Below, piece by piece: positions 1 to 7,694 of a stretch of 64,000 nt of DNA. A program made the translations under genes and the position numbers. Each line of letters begins with the position of its first letter. Within the stretch, counting starts at the first letter, position 1. Source of the stretch: JACVRW01 sp034664125 (GTDB lineage: Bacteria > Actinomycetota > Thermoleophilia > Solirubrobacterales > Thermoleophilaceae). A model generated the notes under the pieces. That model did no database searches. It had not been told where the DNA came from and was given only the letters and a program-made list of their open reading frames with translations. The stretch spans positions 62,001 through 126,000 of the forward strand of contig JAXDIG010000050.1 in the NCBI GenBank assembly GCA_034664125.1, given 5' to 3'.

Positions 1-1032
1 CTGGACGGCGCCGCCCACGGCGTAGGTGCGCGGCACGCGCAGCGTGGTGGGCGAGGTGGTGGAATCGAGCGCCGACGTCATCGAGTACATCCCCGACGTC
101 GTCACCGTCTGGACGTTCGAGGCTTGGAGCACGCCGAGCCGCTGCAGGTTCCACCCGTGGCTGTGGCGGCTGCCGTGGGCGCCCATCACGTCGAACGGGT
201 CGTTGTACTCGTTGAGCGTGCAGCTCGAGGAGATCGGTACGGCCTGGCCGCTGCCGCCGGTGCAGAACCAGCTGCCCGCGTGGTGGAGGCCGAGGTTGTG
301 GCCCAGCTCATGGCCGGTCACCCGCACGGTCAGATCGCCGTTGATCCAGGACTCGGTGCCCGGCATGTAGGCGAGCCCGGCCCATCCGCAGCTCGGTTGG
401 GAGGGGAAGACGTACATGATGTGCTGGTAGCCCACCTCGCTGAACCCGTCGGCCGTCGCCGCGGCCTTCGCGAGGCTGGCCCAGGTCGAGTAGTCGCAGG
501 TGGTCGGGGCGAGCGGGAGCGTGTACCAGCCGTACACGTCGCCGTCGAGGTTGCCCGCCTTGCCCGCCAGCCAGAGCTGGTTGTAGCTCTCCTCCTTGAA
601 GAAGGCGTTCGTGGAGTCGGTCGCGGTGAAGATGCGCCCGCGAACCTCGGGGATGGTCCACGGGGTCCGGGCGTCGCCCGCGAAGTTGAAGACGATCACC
701 GCGGTCGTGTGGGCGCCGAGCGCCGGCGCGGCCTGCGGCGACGCCGCCGTGACCGGTCCCGCGACGGCCGCGCCCGGGGCCTTGTCGTCGATCGCGACGC
801 TGTCGTCGTCGGGACTCAGCGCCGGCAGGCTGGTGGGCAGCACGTCGACGGTTTGGCCTCCGGTGTCGAGCTGCCACTGGGTGACCGACGTGCCGGCGTC
901 GAAGTAGTCCGCGTGGACCCCCCGCAGCGTGCCGTCGAGCGTGTGGTGCGCCCCCGCCGGCGCGGCTGCGGCCAGCAGCGCCAGCACCGTGGCCATTGCT
1001 GCAAGCAGCGTCCTTGCGGGAAGAGTCCGCAC
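1..1032 (-). CDS. Secreted M11/gametolysin-like zinc metalloprotease (3' end beyond the window)
   Basis: The frame is open from a GTG at 1032 to the left edge (344 codons), so the C-terminus is missing. The N-terminus (VRTLPARTLLAA, then an Ala/Leu-rich stretch ending in AGA-HH) is a clear signal peptide, so the enzyme should be exported. A metzincin zinc site HELGHNLGLHH lies at residues 241-251 (HExxHxxGxxH), and the Met-turn FDVMG follows with Met283. This spacing and the order of motifs resemble peptidase family M11 (gametolysin) and related bacterial secreted proteases. An ATG at 996 is an alternative start but would cut the basic part of the signal peptide. Substrate unknown. Confidence 0.85.
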   Translation of the reverse strand, partial: MRTLPARTLLAAMATVLALLAAAAPAGAHHTLDGTLRGVHADYFDAGTSVTQWQLDTGGQTVDVLPTSLPALSPDDDSVAIDDKAPGAAVAGPVTAASPQAAPALGAHTTAVIVFNFAGDARTPWTIPEVRGRIFTATDSTNAFFKEESYNQLWLAGKAGNLDGDVYGWYTLPLAPTTCDYSTWASLAKAAATADGFSEVGYQHIMYVFPSQPSCGWAGLAYMPGTESWINGDLTVRVTGHELGHNLGLHHAGSWFCTGGSGQAVPISSSCTLNEYNDPFDVMGAHGSRHSHGWNLQRLGVLQASNVQTVTTSGMYSMTSALDSTTSPTTLRVPRTYAVGGAVQ

Positions 1033-1122
1033 TCCGCTGCCATCGGCGCCGCAGCGCCGCCGGATGCAGCGGCGGCCCTATTTCTGGACGGATTGCGGCG
1101 GCTGACGCATGCGTATACAAAG

Positions 1123-1134
1123 CGGTTCGAACCG
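1123..1134. promoter_or_regulatory. 12-bp perfect palindrome CGGTTCGAACCG
   Basis: Perfect palindrome in the gap between the divergent metalloprotease gene and the 19-residue miniprotein gene, preceded by two short palindromes (GCATGC, GTATAC). It could be an operator for either gene. No regulator can be assigned. Confidence 0.3.
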
Positions 1135-1183
1135 TCGCCTTCTGGGAAATAGCGCCCGAGTACCAGCGAAAGGAGGGGGCCCT

Positions 1184-1243
1184 GTGTACATCGGAATCGG
1201 AACGCTGATCCTCATACTGATCCTGCTCGTGATCCTGCTCTAG
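1184..1243 (+). CDS. 19-residue hydrophobic miniprotein
   Basis: GTG-initiated ORF encoding VYIGIGTLILILILLVILL, which is almost entirely Ile/Leu/Val and long enough for one membrane-spanning helix. A very strong Shine-Dalgarno (AAAGGAGGGG, 1170-1179) lies about 5 nt upstream of the GTG, which is why I consider it real despite its length. It resembles the many tiny one-helix membrane proteins of bacteria that carry only a Gly/Thr cap and a Leu/Ile core, but I cannot name a family. It stands alone between a divergent protease gene and the P450 gene; the P450 start is 58 bp downstream, so co-transcription is possible. Confidence 0.6.
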   Translation: MYIGIGTLILILILLVILL

Positions 1244-1260
1244 AGCAGTACGGCGCCGAC

Positions 1261-1276
1261 TGTGCGCTAGATCACA
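1261..1276 (+). promoter_or_regulatory. CRP/FNR-type operator-like sequence
   Basis: TGTGCGCTAGATCACA matches the CRP-family dyad TGTGA-N6-TCACA with a single mismatch. It lies 26 bp upstream of the P450 start codon and just after the miniprotein stop codon. Symmetry of TGTG/CACA is perfect. No CRP-family gene is present in the window, so the regulator is unknown. Confidence 0.3.
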
Positions 1277-1301
1277 CAAGGGAGGGAGCTGCGGCGCTAC
1301 G

Positions 1302-2639
1302 GTGCGCGCCACCGTGGCGCAGCTGCCTCCCGGTCCTACGTCCCCGCGCGCAGTGCAGACGCTCGCGTGGTGGACTCGCAGCGTCCCGCTGTACGAGCGC
1401 TGTCGAGCGCGCTACGGCAAGCGCTTCACGCTGCGCCTCCTGCAGGCCCCGCCGTCGGTGCACCTGTCCGACCCGGCGGAGGTCAAGGAGGTCTTCACGG
1501 CTCCTCCGGAAGTGCTGCACCCGGGCGAGGGCGCGCGCGTGCTCGAGCCGGTGGTTGGCGCGAACTCGGTGATCCTGCTCGACGAGCGGCCGCATCTCTC
1601 CCAGCGCAAGCTGATGCTGCCCGCGTTCCACGGGGAGCGCATGGAGGCCCTCACCGGGCTGCTCGAGGACATGACCGAGCGCCAGGTGGCCGCCTGGCCG
1701 ATGGACGAGCCGCTGGCGCTGCACCCGCGCCTGCAGGAGCTGACCATGGAGGTCATCCTGCGCGCCGTGTTCGGGCTCGACCCGGGATCGCGGCTCGACG
1801 CGATCCGGGGGCGACTCGCGAAGAACCTCGAGATGGGCGCAAAGCCTGGGTCGATGCTGCCGTTCCTGCAGCGCGGGCGGCCGTGGGAGGAGTTCATGCG
1901 CCGCCGCGACGAAACCGACGTCCTGCTGTTCGAGCTGATCGACGAGCGCCGGGCCGAGCCGAACGGCGAGGAGCGCGACGACGTGCTCGCGATGCTGCTC
2001 GCCGCGCGCCACGAGGACGGCTCGCCGATGTCCAACCAGGAGCTGCGCGACGAGCTGATGACCCTGCTCGTGGCCGGCCACGAGACAACCGCCTCCGAGC
2101 TCGCCTGGGCGTTCGAGCGGCTGGCCCGCACGCCGGGCGTCACGCGGCGGCTGCTCGCCGAGATCGACTCCGGCGACGGCGACGCCTACCTGACCGCGAC
2201 GGTGCACGAGACGCTGCGCCGGCGGCCCGTGATCCCGAACGCCGCGCCGCGTCTCACGAAGGAGCCGGTGGAGATCGGCGGGTTCCGCTACCCCGAGGGC
2301 GTGTGCCTGATCCCGAACGCCTATCTGATCCACCACGATCCCGAGATCTACCCCGATCCGTACGCGTTCCGGCCCGAGCGCTTCCTCGACGAGTCGCCCG
2401 GCACCTACACATGGATCCCGTTCGGCGGCGGCCGGCGGCGCTGCCTGGGTGCGAGCTTCGCGCTGCTCGAGATGAAGATCGTGCTGCGAGCCGTGCTGTC
2501 GCGCGCCGAGCCCGCGTCGGCGCCGGACGTGGCGGAGGGCAGCCGGCGGCGCGCCATCACGCTCAGCCCGCGCCGCAGCGCCGTCACCGTGCTGCGCCCT
2601 CGCGCGCGCGACCGCGCGCCGGAGTCAGTCGCGGTCTAG
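1302..2639 (+). CDS. Cytochrome P450
   Basis: 445-residue GTG-started protein of normal bacterial P450 length and without a membrane anchor, so it should be a cytosolic heme monooxygenase needing separate redox partners (none nearby). The I-helix oxygen-activation motif AGHETT is at about 258-263, the K-helix ExxR is E303-xx-R306, and the heme-binding loop FGGGRRRCLG places the cysteine thiolate at Cys381. A purine-rich ribosome binding site (AAGGGAGGGAG) precedes the start. The stop codon overlaps the convergent VOC gene by 4 bp. Substrate cannot be predicted from sequence. Confidence 0.95.
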   Translation: MRATVAQLPPGPTSPRAVQTLAWWTRSVPLYERCRARYGKRFTLRLLQAPPSVHLSDPAEVKEVFTAPPEVLHPGEGARVLEPVVGANSVILLDERPHLSQRKLMLPAFHGERMEALTGLLEDMTERQVAAWPMDEPLALHPRLQELTMEVILRAVFGLDPGSRLDAIRGRLAKNLEMGAKPGSMLPFLQRGRPWEEFMRRRDETDVLLFELIDERRAEPNGEERDDVLAMLLAARHEDGSPMSNQELRDELMTLLVAGHETTASELAWAFERLARTPGVTRRLLAEIDSGDGDAYLTATVHETLRRRPVIPNAAPRLTKEPVEIGGFRYPEGVCLIPNAYLIHHDPEIYPDPYAFRPERFLDESPGTYTWIPFGGGRRRCLGASFALLEMKIVLRAVLSRAEPASAPDVAEGSRRRAITLSPRRSAVTVLRPRARDRAPESVAV

Positions 2640-3022
2640 CCCTCCAGGCTGGGCCGGTAGGTCCCGAAGCTCCAGATGTTGCCCTCGGGGTCGCGGGCCG
2701 CGAAGTCGCGCGAGCCGTAGTCCTGGTCGGTCGGCGGCATGACGATCTCGGCGCCGGCGGCGCTGGCGCTGTCGTGGAGCGAGTCCACCTCGTCGACCGC
2801 GACGTAGGTGGTGGTCCGCCCGACGCCCTGGTCGAACACCGGGTTGCCCAGCCCGGCCGAGCTGACCATCACGACCTGGTCGCCGAAGCGCAGCTCGGCA
2901 TGGACCACCCCGCCGCTCTCCCCCTCATGGACCGCATGGCGCTGGAAGCCAAAGGCACGTTCCAGGAACTCGATGGCCGAGTGGGCGTCTTCGTACTTGA
3001 GAACCGGATAGATGCTCTGCAT
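2636..3022 (-). CDS. VOC-superfamily (glyoxalase/bleomycin-resistance-like) protein
   Basis: A 128-residue protein with the paired beta-alpha-beta-beta-beta layout of the vicinal-oxygen-chelate fold: N-terminal IYPVLKYEDAHSAIEFLERAFGF, a central VVHAELRFGDQVVMV strand, and the C-terminal half ending RDFAARDPEGNIWSFGTY, which carries the typical metal-ligand region. Such proteins act as glyoxalases, dioxygenases, epimerases or drug-binding proteins; the short single-module length fits the PhnB/glyoxalase-like group. It is divergent from the cyclopropane synthase gene (36 bp apart) and converges on the P450 gene. Specific reaction unknown. Confidence 0.85.
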   Translation of the reverse strand: MQSIYPVLKYEDAHSAIEFLERAFGFQRHAVHEGESGGVVHAELRFGDQVVMVSSAGLGNPVFDQGVGRTTTYVAVDEVDSLHDSASAAGAEIVMPPTDQDYGSRDFAARDPEGNIWSFGTYRPSLEG

Positions 3023-3057
3023 GTCCGCAGGCTACGCGGTTGCGATAGTTTCGCCGC

Positions 3058-4260
3058 TTGCTTTCGAGCACCGAACCCATCCGCAGCGAGTTGCAGCGCG
3101 CGCTGCCCGAGCGCCCATTCAGCATCCAGTTCTGGGACGGGACGGAGCTGCCCTCGACCAACGGCGGCGGGCCGCGCTTCTCGGTGCGCTCGCCCGCGGC
3201 GTTCGCTCACGCCCTGCGCTCCCCCGGGCAGCTCGGCCTCGGCCGCGCCTACGTCTCCGGCGAGATCGAGGTGGACGACGTGGACGCCGTGCTGGACCTG
3301 CTCGACTCGTGGCAGCCGCCGGCGCTGGACCGCGCCGTGCAGGCGCGGCTCGCGCTCGCGGCCGCCCGCGCCACCGGCCTGCGCCTGCCGCCGCGCCCCC
3401 CGCAGGCGGAGCTGCGGCCGCGCGGCAAGCGCCACAGCCGCGAGCGCGACGCCCGCGCTGTGCGCCACCACTACGACCTGCCGGCCGAGTTCTTCGAGCT
3501 GTTCCTCGGACCCTCGATGACCTACAGCTGCGCGCTGTTCTCGCGGGGGGCGTCGACGCTCGAGGAGGCGCAGGAGGCCAAGCTGGAGATGGTCTGCGCC
3601 AAGCTGGACCTCCAGCCCGGCCAGCGCGTACTCGACATCGGCTGCGGCTGGGGCAGCTTCGCCATCCACGCGGCATCTCGCCACGACGTCCAGGTGGTCG
3701 GCATCACGCTCTCGCCGCCACAGGCCGAGCTGGGGCAGCGCCGCGCCGAGGAGCTGGGGCTGGGCGACCGGGTCGACATCCGCGTGGCCGACTACCGCGA
3801 GCTCGCCGACGAACCCTTCGACGCCGTGGCCAGCATCGGCATGGTCGAGCACGTCGGGGCCAACCAGATCGACGTCTACGCGCGGCAGGTCGCGCGCCTG
3901 GTCAGGCCCGGTGGGCGCATCCTCAACCACGGGATCGCACGGCTCCGGCACACCGACCCCGAGGCCGGCCCCTTCTCCGAGCGCTATGTCTTTCCCGACG
4001 CCGCGCCGCTGCACCTGTCCCGCATCCAGCTGGCGCTCGAACGGGCTGGGATCGAAACCGAGCACGTGGAGGGCTTCGCGAACGACTACGCGACCACCCT
4101 CCGCCACTGGGCACGCAACCTCGACAACCGCCTGCCCGACGCCCTCCGGCTCGCCGGCCCCGAGCGCCTGCGCGTCTGGCGCCTGTACCTGCGCGCCGCC
4201 CGGCGAGGGTTCGAAAGCGGCTTCACCTCGATCTACCAGGTCCGCGGACGGCGAGCCTGA
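3058..4260 (+). CDS. Cyclopropane-fatty-acyl-phospholipid synthase family methyltransferase
   Basis: 400-residue SAM-dependent enzyme of the CFA/mycolic-acid cyclopropane synthase family, which transfers a methylene group to the double bond of membrane lipid acyl chains. An N-terminal lipid-binding module (FRVRSPAAFAH-like region, FSVRSPAAFAHALRSP) precedes the Rossmann core, with SAM motif I VLDIGCGWGSFA at about 191-202, followed by VVGITLSPPQ and the SIGMVEHVG active-site segment. The start is TTG at 3058, since no ATG or GTG fits; the frame begins just after the divergent VOC gene. It probably acts on the inner membrane face. Confidence 0.9.
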   Translation: MLSSTEPIRSELQRALPERPFSIQFWDGTELPSTNGGGPRFSVRSPAAFAHALRSPGQLGLGRAYVSGEIEVDDVDAVLDLLDSWQPPALDRAVQARLALAAARATGLRLPPRPPQAELRPRGKRHSRERDARAVRHHYDLPAEFFELFLGPSMTYSCALFSRGASTLEEAQEAKLEMVCAKLDLQPGQRVLDIGCGWGSFAIHAASRHDVQVVGITLSPPQAELGQRRAEELGLGDRVDIRVADYRELADEPFDAVASIGMVEHVGANQIDVYARQVARLVRPGGRILNHGIARLRHTDPEAGPFSERYVFPDAAPLHLSRIQLALERAGIETEHVEGFANDYATTLRHWARNLDNRLPDALRLAGPERLRVWRLYLRAARRGFESGFTSIYQVRGRRA

Positions 4261-4271
4261 CGTTCGCCGCA

Positions 4272-4277
4272 TAAGAT
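4272..4277 (+). promoter_or_regulatory. Candidate -10 element TAAGAT
   Basis: TAAGAT lies 27 bp before the ATG of the sulfotransferase-like gene and matches the TANNNT actinobacterial -10 pattern. No clear -35 is visible. The gene also has its own ribosome binding site (AAAAGGAGA). Confidence 0.35.
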
Positions 4278-4304
4278 CGCGCGCCGACGACGAAAAGGAG
4301 ACGT

Positions 4305-5009
4305 ATGAAGCTGATCGGTGCTGGCCTGCCACGCACGGCCACCACGACTCAGATGGTCGCGCTGGAGATGCTCGGGTTCCCCTGCTACCACATGCGCGAC
4401 ATGATGGCCGACCTCGGCAAGAGCGTTCCGCTGTTCCGGAAGGCCTACGAGGGGAACGGCCCGTGGGACGAGATCTTCGAGGGCAAGCAGTCGACGGTCG
4501 ATTGGCCGACCGCCTTCTACTGGCGCGAGCTGATCGAGGTCTACCCGGACGCGAAGGTGCTGCTGAGCGTCCGCGACCACGACTCTTGGACGCGCAGCAT
4601 GCAGGACACGATCAACCAGGTCTACTTCGGCGACAACCTGATGCACCACCTGGCCGACGCGCGCTACAAGATCGACCCGGAGTTCGCGGCCTGGATCGAC
4701 CTGATGATCGACATGGTCTGGGAGGGGCGCGGCGCCCTGGCCGGGACCAAGGGCGAGAGCGCCGCGATGGCCGAGGCGGCCGAGCGCTGGAACCAGGAGG
4801 TGATCGACACGGTGCCGTCCGAGCGCCTGCTCGTATGGAACCCCAAGGACGGCTGGGAGCCGCTCTGCGAGCTGCTCGACGTCGACGTGCCGAGCGAGCC
4901 GCTGCCGCACGCCAATGACACCGAGACGTTCCGAAAGATGCTGATCATCGGTCCCGCGATCACCGCGCTCAACGAGTGGTGGGAGCGCGAGAACCCGCCG
5001 GAGCAGTAG
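4305..5009 (+). CDS. Sulfotransferase-family P-loop protein
   Basis: 234-residue protein starting MKLIGAGLPRTATTTQ, the 5'-phosphosulfate-binding loop of the sulfotransferase fold (GLPRTGT-S pattern), and containing LLSVRDHDSWTRS, the position of the 3'-phosphate-binding Arg/Ser motif. Bacterial and eukaryotic proteins of this exact class are annotated as sulfotransferase family proteins, but their activity is rarely demonstrated. The start is fixed by AAAAGGAGA about 5 nt upstream. The stop abuts the convergent MarR gene. The acceptor substrate is unknown and there are no PAPS-synthesis genes nearby. Confidence 0.8.
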   Translation: MKLIGAGLPRTATTTQMVALEMLGFPCYHMRDMMADLGKSVPLFRKAYEGNGPWDEIFEGKQSTVDWPTAFYWRELIEVYPDAKVLLSVRDHDSWTRSMQDTINQVYFGDNLMHHLADARYKIDPEFAAWIDLMIDMVWEGRGALAGTKGESAAMAEAAERWNQEVIDTVPSERLLVWNPKDGWEPLCELLDVDVPSEPLPHANDTETFRKMLIIGPAITALNEWWERENPPEQ

Positions 5010-5516
5010 CTACATCAGCAGCGCGCGCGAGTAGGGCTCGGTCGAACGCTCCGGCTCGGGGCCGGGCGTGGCCGCGGCCGCGTGGTCCTTGAGCGCTGCC
5101 AGGGAGTCGAGGAACCGCTCGAGCAGCTCCGCGTCGTCGTCCGAGATCCATGCCAGAACTCGGTTCGCGGGCGCCAGCACCGGCTCGATGTGCTCGGCCA
5201 GGTGGGCGTCCCCTTCGGGCGTAGAGGTCAGGATGCGCATGCGCCGGTCATGCGGGTGCGGAGCTCGCTCCACGTACCCCGCTTCGATCAGGCGGCCGGC
5301 CAGCGCCGTCACTCCGCCGGAGGTCAACCCGAGGCGGTGGCCGAGCTCCCCGGGGGTGAGGCCGCCCATCACGAAGAGGTGCTCCAGGGCCGCCAGCTCG
5401 ACCTGATGGACGCCCGCCTGGCGGGCGCGAGCGGCGCGCTGATACTGGCCCGCGAGCTCGACTCGGTGCAGCAGGTGGCGGAGCCGCTCGGCATGGGACA
5501 TTGGCTCTGTACTCAT
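5010..5516 (-). CDS. MarR-family transcriptional regulator
   Basis: 168-residue protein from the ATG at 5516 (MSTEPMSHAERLRHLL). It shows the MarR winged helix: VELAALEHLFVMGGLTPGELGHRLGLTSGGVTALAGRLIEAGYVERAPHPHDRRMRIL, with the conserved wing Asp-x-Arg (HDRR). Long flanking helices would form the dimer interface. A longer upstream frame exists but would run into the divergent XRE gene. The two start codons are only 18 bp apart, so the promoters must overlap or the transcripts are leaderless, and the two regulators are probably cross- or autoregulated. Ligand unknown. Confidence 0.88.
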   Translation of the reverse strand: MSTEPMSHAERLRHLLHRVELAGQYQRAARARQAGVHQVELAALEHLFVMGGLTPGELGHRLGLTSGGVTALAGRLIEAGYVERAPHPHDRRMRILTSTPEGDAHLAEHIEPVLAPANRVLAWISDDDAELLERFLDSLAALKDHAAAATPGPEPERSTEPYSRALLM

Positions 5517-5534
5517 TGGCCCACCTGCTCCAGG

Positions 5535-5756
5535 ATGCGGCGCGTGACCCCCGAGGAGCGGTTCGCCGCCAACCTCCGACGGCTCCGGACCGCCGCGGGC
5601 CTGTCGCAGGAGCAGCTCGCCGGTCGCACGGGCCTCCACCCGACGGAGATCTCGAGACTCGAGCGCGCGGTCCGCGAACCGCGCCTCGGGACGATCGTCC
5701 GGCTGGCGCGTGGGCTTGAGGTTGCTGTGGAGCGCCTGGTGGCCGGCATCCGCTGA
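5535..5756 (+). CDS. Small XRE-family helix-turn-helix protein
   Basis: 73-residue protein consisting of one HTH_3 (lambda-repressor-like) domain: FAANLRRLRTAAGLSQEQLAGRTGLHPTEISRLERAVREPRLGTIVRLARGLEV. It has no effector domain, so it is probably a DNA-binding adaptor or autoregulator. ATG 5535 and the in-frame GTG 5544 are both usable starts. It is transcribed away from the MarR gene across an 18-bp gap. A toxin-antitoxin role is not supported because no partner toxin gene follows. Confidence 0.8.
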   Translation: MRRVTPEERFAANLRRLRTAAGLSQEQLAGRTGLHPTEISRLERAVREPRLGTIVRLARGLEVAVERLVAGIR

Positions 5757-5809
5757 TCCTCGAAGCCTGCAAGCGACACGGACACGAATGGTACACGCAT
5801 GTTGAGCTA

Positions 5810-6184
5810 TTGGCTCTAGGCTTTCTGGCTACGAAGGCGCGCTCGGACGTCCTCACGCTTTCCCTGCCGGCCGAATCGACCGCGGGGCTGGTCGATGCCC
5901 TGGACCACCTCAGGACGACCGCCGCGCCCGACCGCCGGGCGCCGCTCGACGGCCTGGCGCGGGACCTGGCGACCGCCGTGGCGCCGGCGGGACCCTCGGA
6001 GCTGACGGCGCGCCGCGACCTGCTGAGGGAGCTGCTGGCGGTGGCGATCGACGAGGCCGCCGACAGGCTCGGCCGGCACGGCACGCGGCTGGTGCGCGGC
6101 GAGGCGGCCGCCGACGAGCTGCGCGCCGGGGTGGCCGAGCTGAGCCGGCTGCTCGACCTGCTGGAGACGGTGGAGGCTGGCTAG
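5810..6184 (+). CDS. Hypothetical helical protein
   Basis: About 124 residues from a TTG at 5810. No family recognised. The sequence is Ala/Leu/Arg/Asp-rich and predicted mostly helical by composition, with an amphipathic C-terminal half (DELRAGVAELSRLLDLLETVEAG). No signal peptide, membrane segment or Cys/His metal motif. The true start is uncertain because no ATG or GTG lies in frame near the N-terminus. The stop overlaps the convergent SDR gene by 4 bp. Codon use matches the neighbours, which supports it being coding. Confidence 0.5.
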   Translation: MALGFLATKARSDVLTLSLPAESTAGLVDALDHLRTTAAPDRRAPLDGLARDLATAVAPAGPSELTARRDLLRELLAVAIDEAADRLGRHGTRLVRGEAAADELRAGVAELSRLLDLLETVEAG

Positions 6185-6942
6185 AGCGGCTCGCGGAAGA
6201 AGCTCAGCCGGCCGGTCGTTCCGCCGTCGACGTAGATCGTCTGCCCGGTCACGAAGCCGGCCGCCGGCGAGAGCAGGAAGGCGACCAGCGGGGCGACGTC
6301 CTCGGGCTGCCCAACCCGGCCGGCGGGGATGAGCCGCCCATAGGCGGCCTGGTCGTAGCCGGGCCTCTCCCGGATGCGCGGCACCTCGACCATGCCGGGT
6401 GCGACGGCGTTGACCCTGACGTGCCGCGGCGCGAGCTCGACCGCCAGGGCGCGCGTCCAGGCGTTCACGGCGCCCTTGGTGGCGGCGTAGGCGGCGTGTC
6501 CCGGGAAGCCGCCATGCGCGTGGATCGAGCTGACGTTGACGATCGCGCCAGCGCCGTCGAAGTGCGCAAGCGCGCGCTGGGCGCAGTAGAAGTAGCCGCG
6601 CACGTTGAGGTCGAAGAGCGCGGCGAACGCGGCCGGGTCGGTGTCCTCGAAAGCGAGCTCGCGAGTGACCGCCGCGTTGTTGACGAGGCCGTCGAGCCCA
6701 CCCAGCGCGGCGGCCGCCTCGTCCACGGCGCAGCGGCACTCGTGGACGTCCGACAGGTCCCCGCCGACGGCCGCGGCCACGGCCCCGGCGGCGCGCACGT
6801 GCTCCAGTGTCTCCCCCGGCGCGCTGTGCGCCGCGTGCACGCCCACGGCGGCGCCGCGGCGTGCCAGCTCCACGGCGATGCCCTGCCCGATGCCCACGCC
6901 CGCGCCGGTCACCAGGATGCGCCGCCCGTCGAGGTCCCTCAC
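6181..6942 (-). CDS. Short-chain dehydrogenase/reductase (SDR), distal gene of the catabolic operon
   Basis: 253-residue classical SDR: cofactor motif VTGAGVGIGQG near the N-terminus, NNAA after strand 4, and the catalytic Ser with YAATK (Tyr-x3-Lys), then VRVNAVAPGMVEVPR. Probably an NAD(P)-dependent alcohol or polyol dehydrogenase. GTG start at 6942 overlaps the stop of the upstream SDR gene (GTGA), indicating translational coupling. It is the last gene of aldolase-IclR-HisD-like-SDR-SDR. In known dihydroxypropanesulfonate pathways, HisD-type HpsN works with two further dehydrogenases, so two SDRs beside a HisD homologue is suggestive but not proof. Confidence 0.9.
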   Translation of the reverse strand: MRDLDGRRILVTGAGVGIGQGIAVELARRGAAVGVHAAHSAPGETLEHVRAAGAVAAAVGGDLSDVHECRCAVDEAAAALGGLDGLVNNAAVTRELAFEDTDPAAFAALFDLNVRGYFYCAQRALAHFDGAGAIVNVSSIHAHGGFPGHAAYAATKGAVNAWTRALAVELAPRHVRVNAVAPGMVEVPRIRERPGYDQAAYGRLIPAGRVGQPEDVAPLVAFLLSPAAGFVTGQTIYVDGGTTGRLSFFREPL

Positions 6943-7694
6943 TGAGCCGTCCAGCCGCCGTCGACGCGCAGGCTCGTCCCGGTCACCAGGGCCGAGGCGT
7001 CGGAGGCCAGGTACACGACCGCGCCGGTCACGTCCTCCACTCGCCCGATGCGTCCCAGCGGGATCTGGCGCTCCACCTCGGCGCGGAAGCCGGCGTCGGC
7101 CAGGAAGGGAGCCGTCATCGGCGTTTCCACGAACGTGGGCGCGACCGCGTTCACGCGCACGCCGGACGGGGCCAGCTCCACGGCCGCGGCCTTGGTGAGC
7201 CCTTCGACCGCGTGCTTGGTGGTGCAGTAGACGCTGCGCCGCGGCGCTCCCACGTGACCCATCTGCGATGAGATCAGGACGATCGAGCCGCCACCGGCGT
7301 CGACCATCCTGCGCGCCGCCGCCTGCAGCACCACGAAGGTGGCGCGCACATTCAACGCGAGCAGGGCGTCGAGGTGCTCGTCGCGCACCTCGAGCAGCGG
7401 CTCCGGCAGGTTGGCGCCGGCCGCGACGACCAGCACGTCGAGCCGTTCCAGGCCGGCGATCAGCTCGCGCACGCGCGCCGAGTCCGTCACGTCGCACACC
7501 TCTGGGCGCGCGCCCCGGCCGAGCTCGCCGGCGACCTGCTCGAGCTCCGAGCGCGTCCGGCTGACCGCCACGATCTGCGCACCGGCTTGCGCGAGCGAGC
7601 GTGCGCAACCGCGCCCGATCCCCCGCCCCGCCCCCGTCACCAGCGCCACCCGGCCGTCGAGCCGGAACTCATCGCTCCCGTGCTCTTCGCTCAA
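6939..7694 (-). CDS. Short-chain dehydrogenase/reductase (SDR)
   Basis: 251-residue classical SDR with VTGAGRGIGRG (cofactor loop), the VVAAGAN strand, SSQMGHVGAPRRSVYCTTK (Ser and Tyr-x3-Lys active site) and a C-terminal RVDGGW. I place the start at TTG 7694 (MSEEHGSDEFRLDGRVALVTG), which overlaps the stop of the HisD-like gene as TTGA; no ATG or GTG gives a sensible N-terminus. Likely oxidises or reduces a small hydroxy-acid or polyol in the same pathway as its neighbours. Substrate not assignable. Confidence 0.88.
   Translation of the reverse strand: MSEEHGSDEFRLDGRVALVTGAGRGIGRGCARSLAQAGAQIVAVSRTRSELEQVAGELGRGARPEVCDVTDSARVRELIAGLERLDVLVVAAGANLPEPLLEVRDEHLDALLALNVRATFVVLQAAARRMVDAGGGSIVLISSQMGHVGAPRRSVYCTTKHAVEGLTKAAAVELAPSGVRVNAVAPTFVETPMTAPFLADAGFRAEVERQIPLGRIGRVEDVTGAVVYLASDASALVTGTSLRVDGGWTAQ

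Noticed and set aside
1367..3520. 717-codon plus-strand ORF over the P450 gene
   Set aside because: Shadow of the P450 frame: Arg/Ala/Pro-rich with no motifs, and it crosses the VOC and CFA genes.
5535..5756. XRE gene as antitoxin of a toxin-antitoxin pair
   Set aside because: No toxin-like gene follows; the next ORF is a helical protein on the same strand with 53 bp between and no toxin motif.
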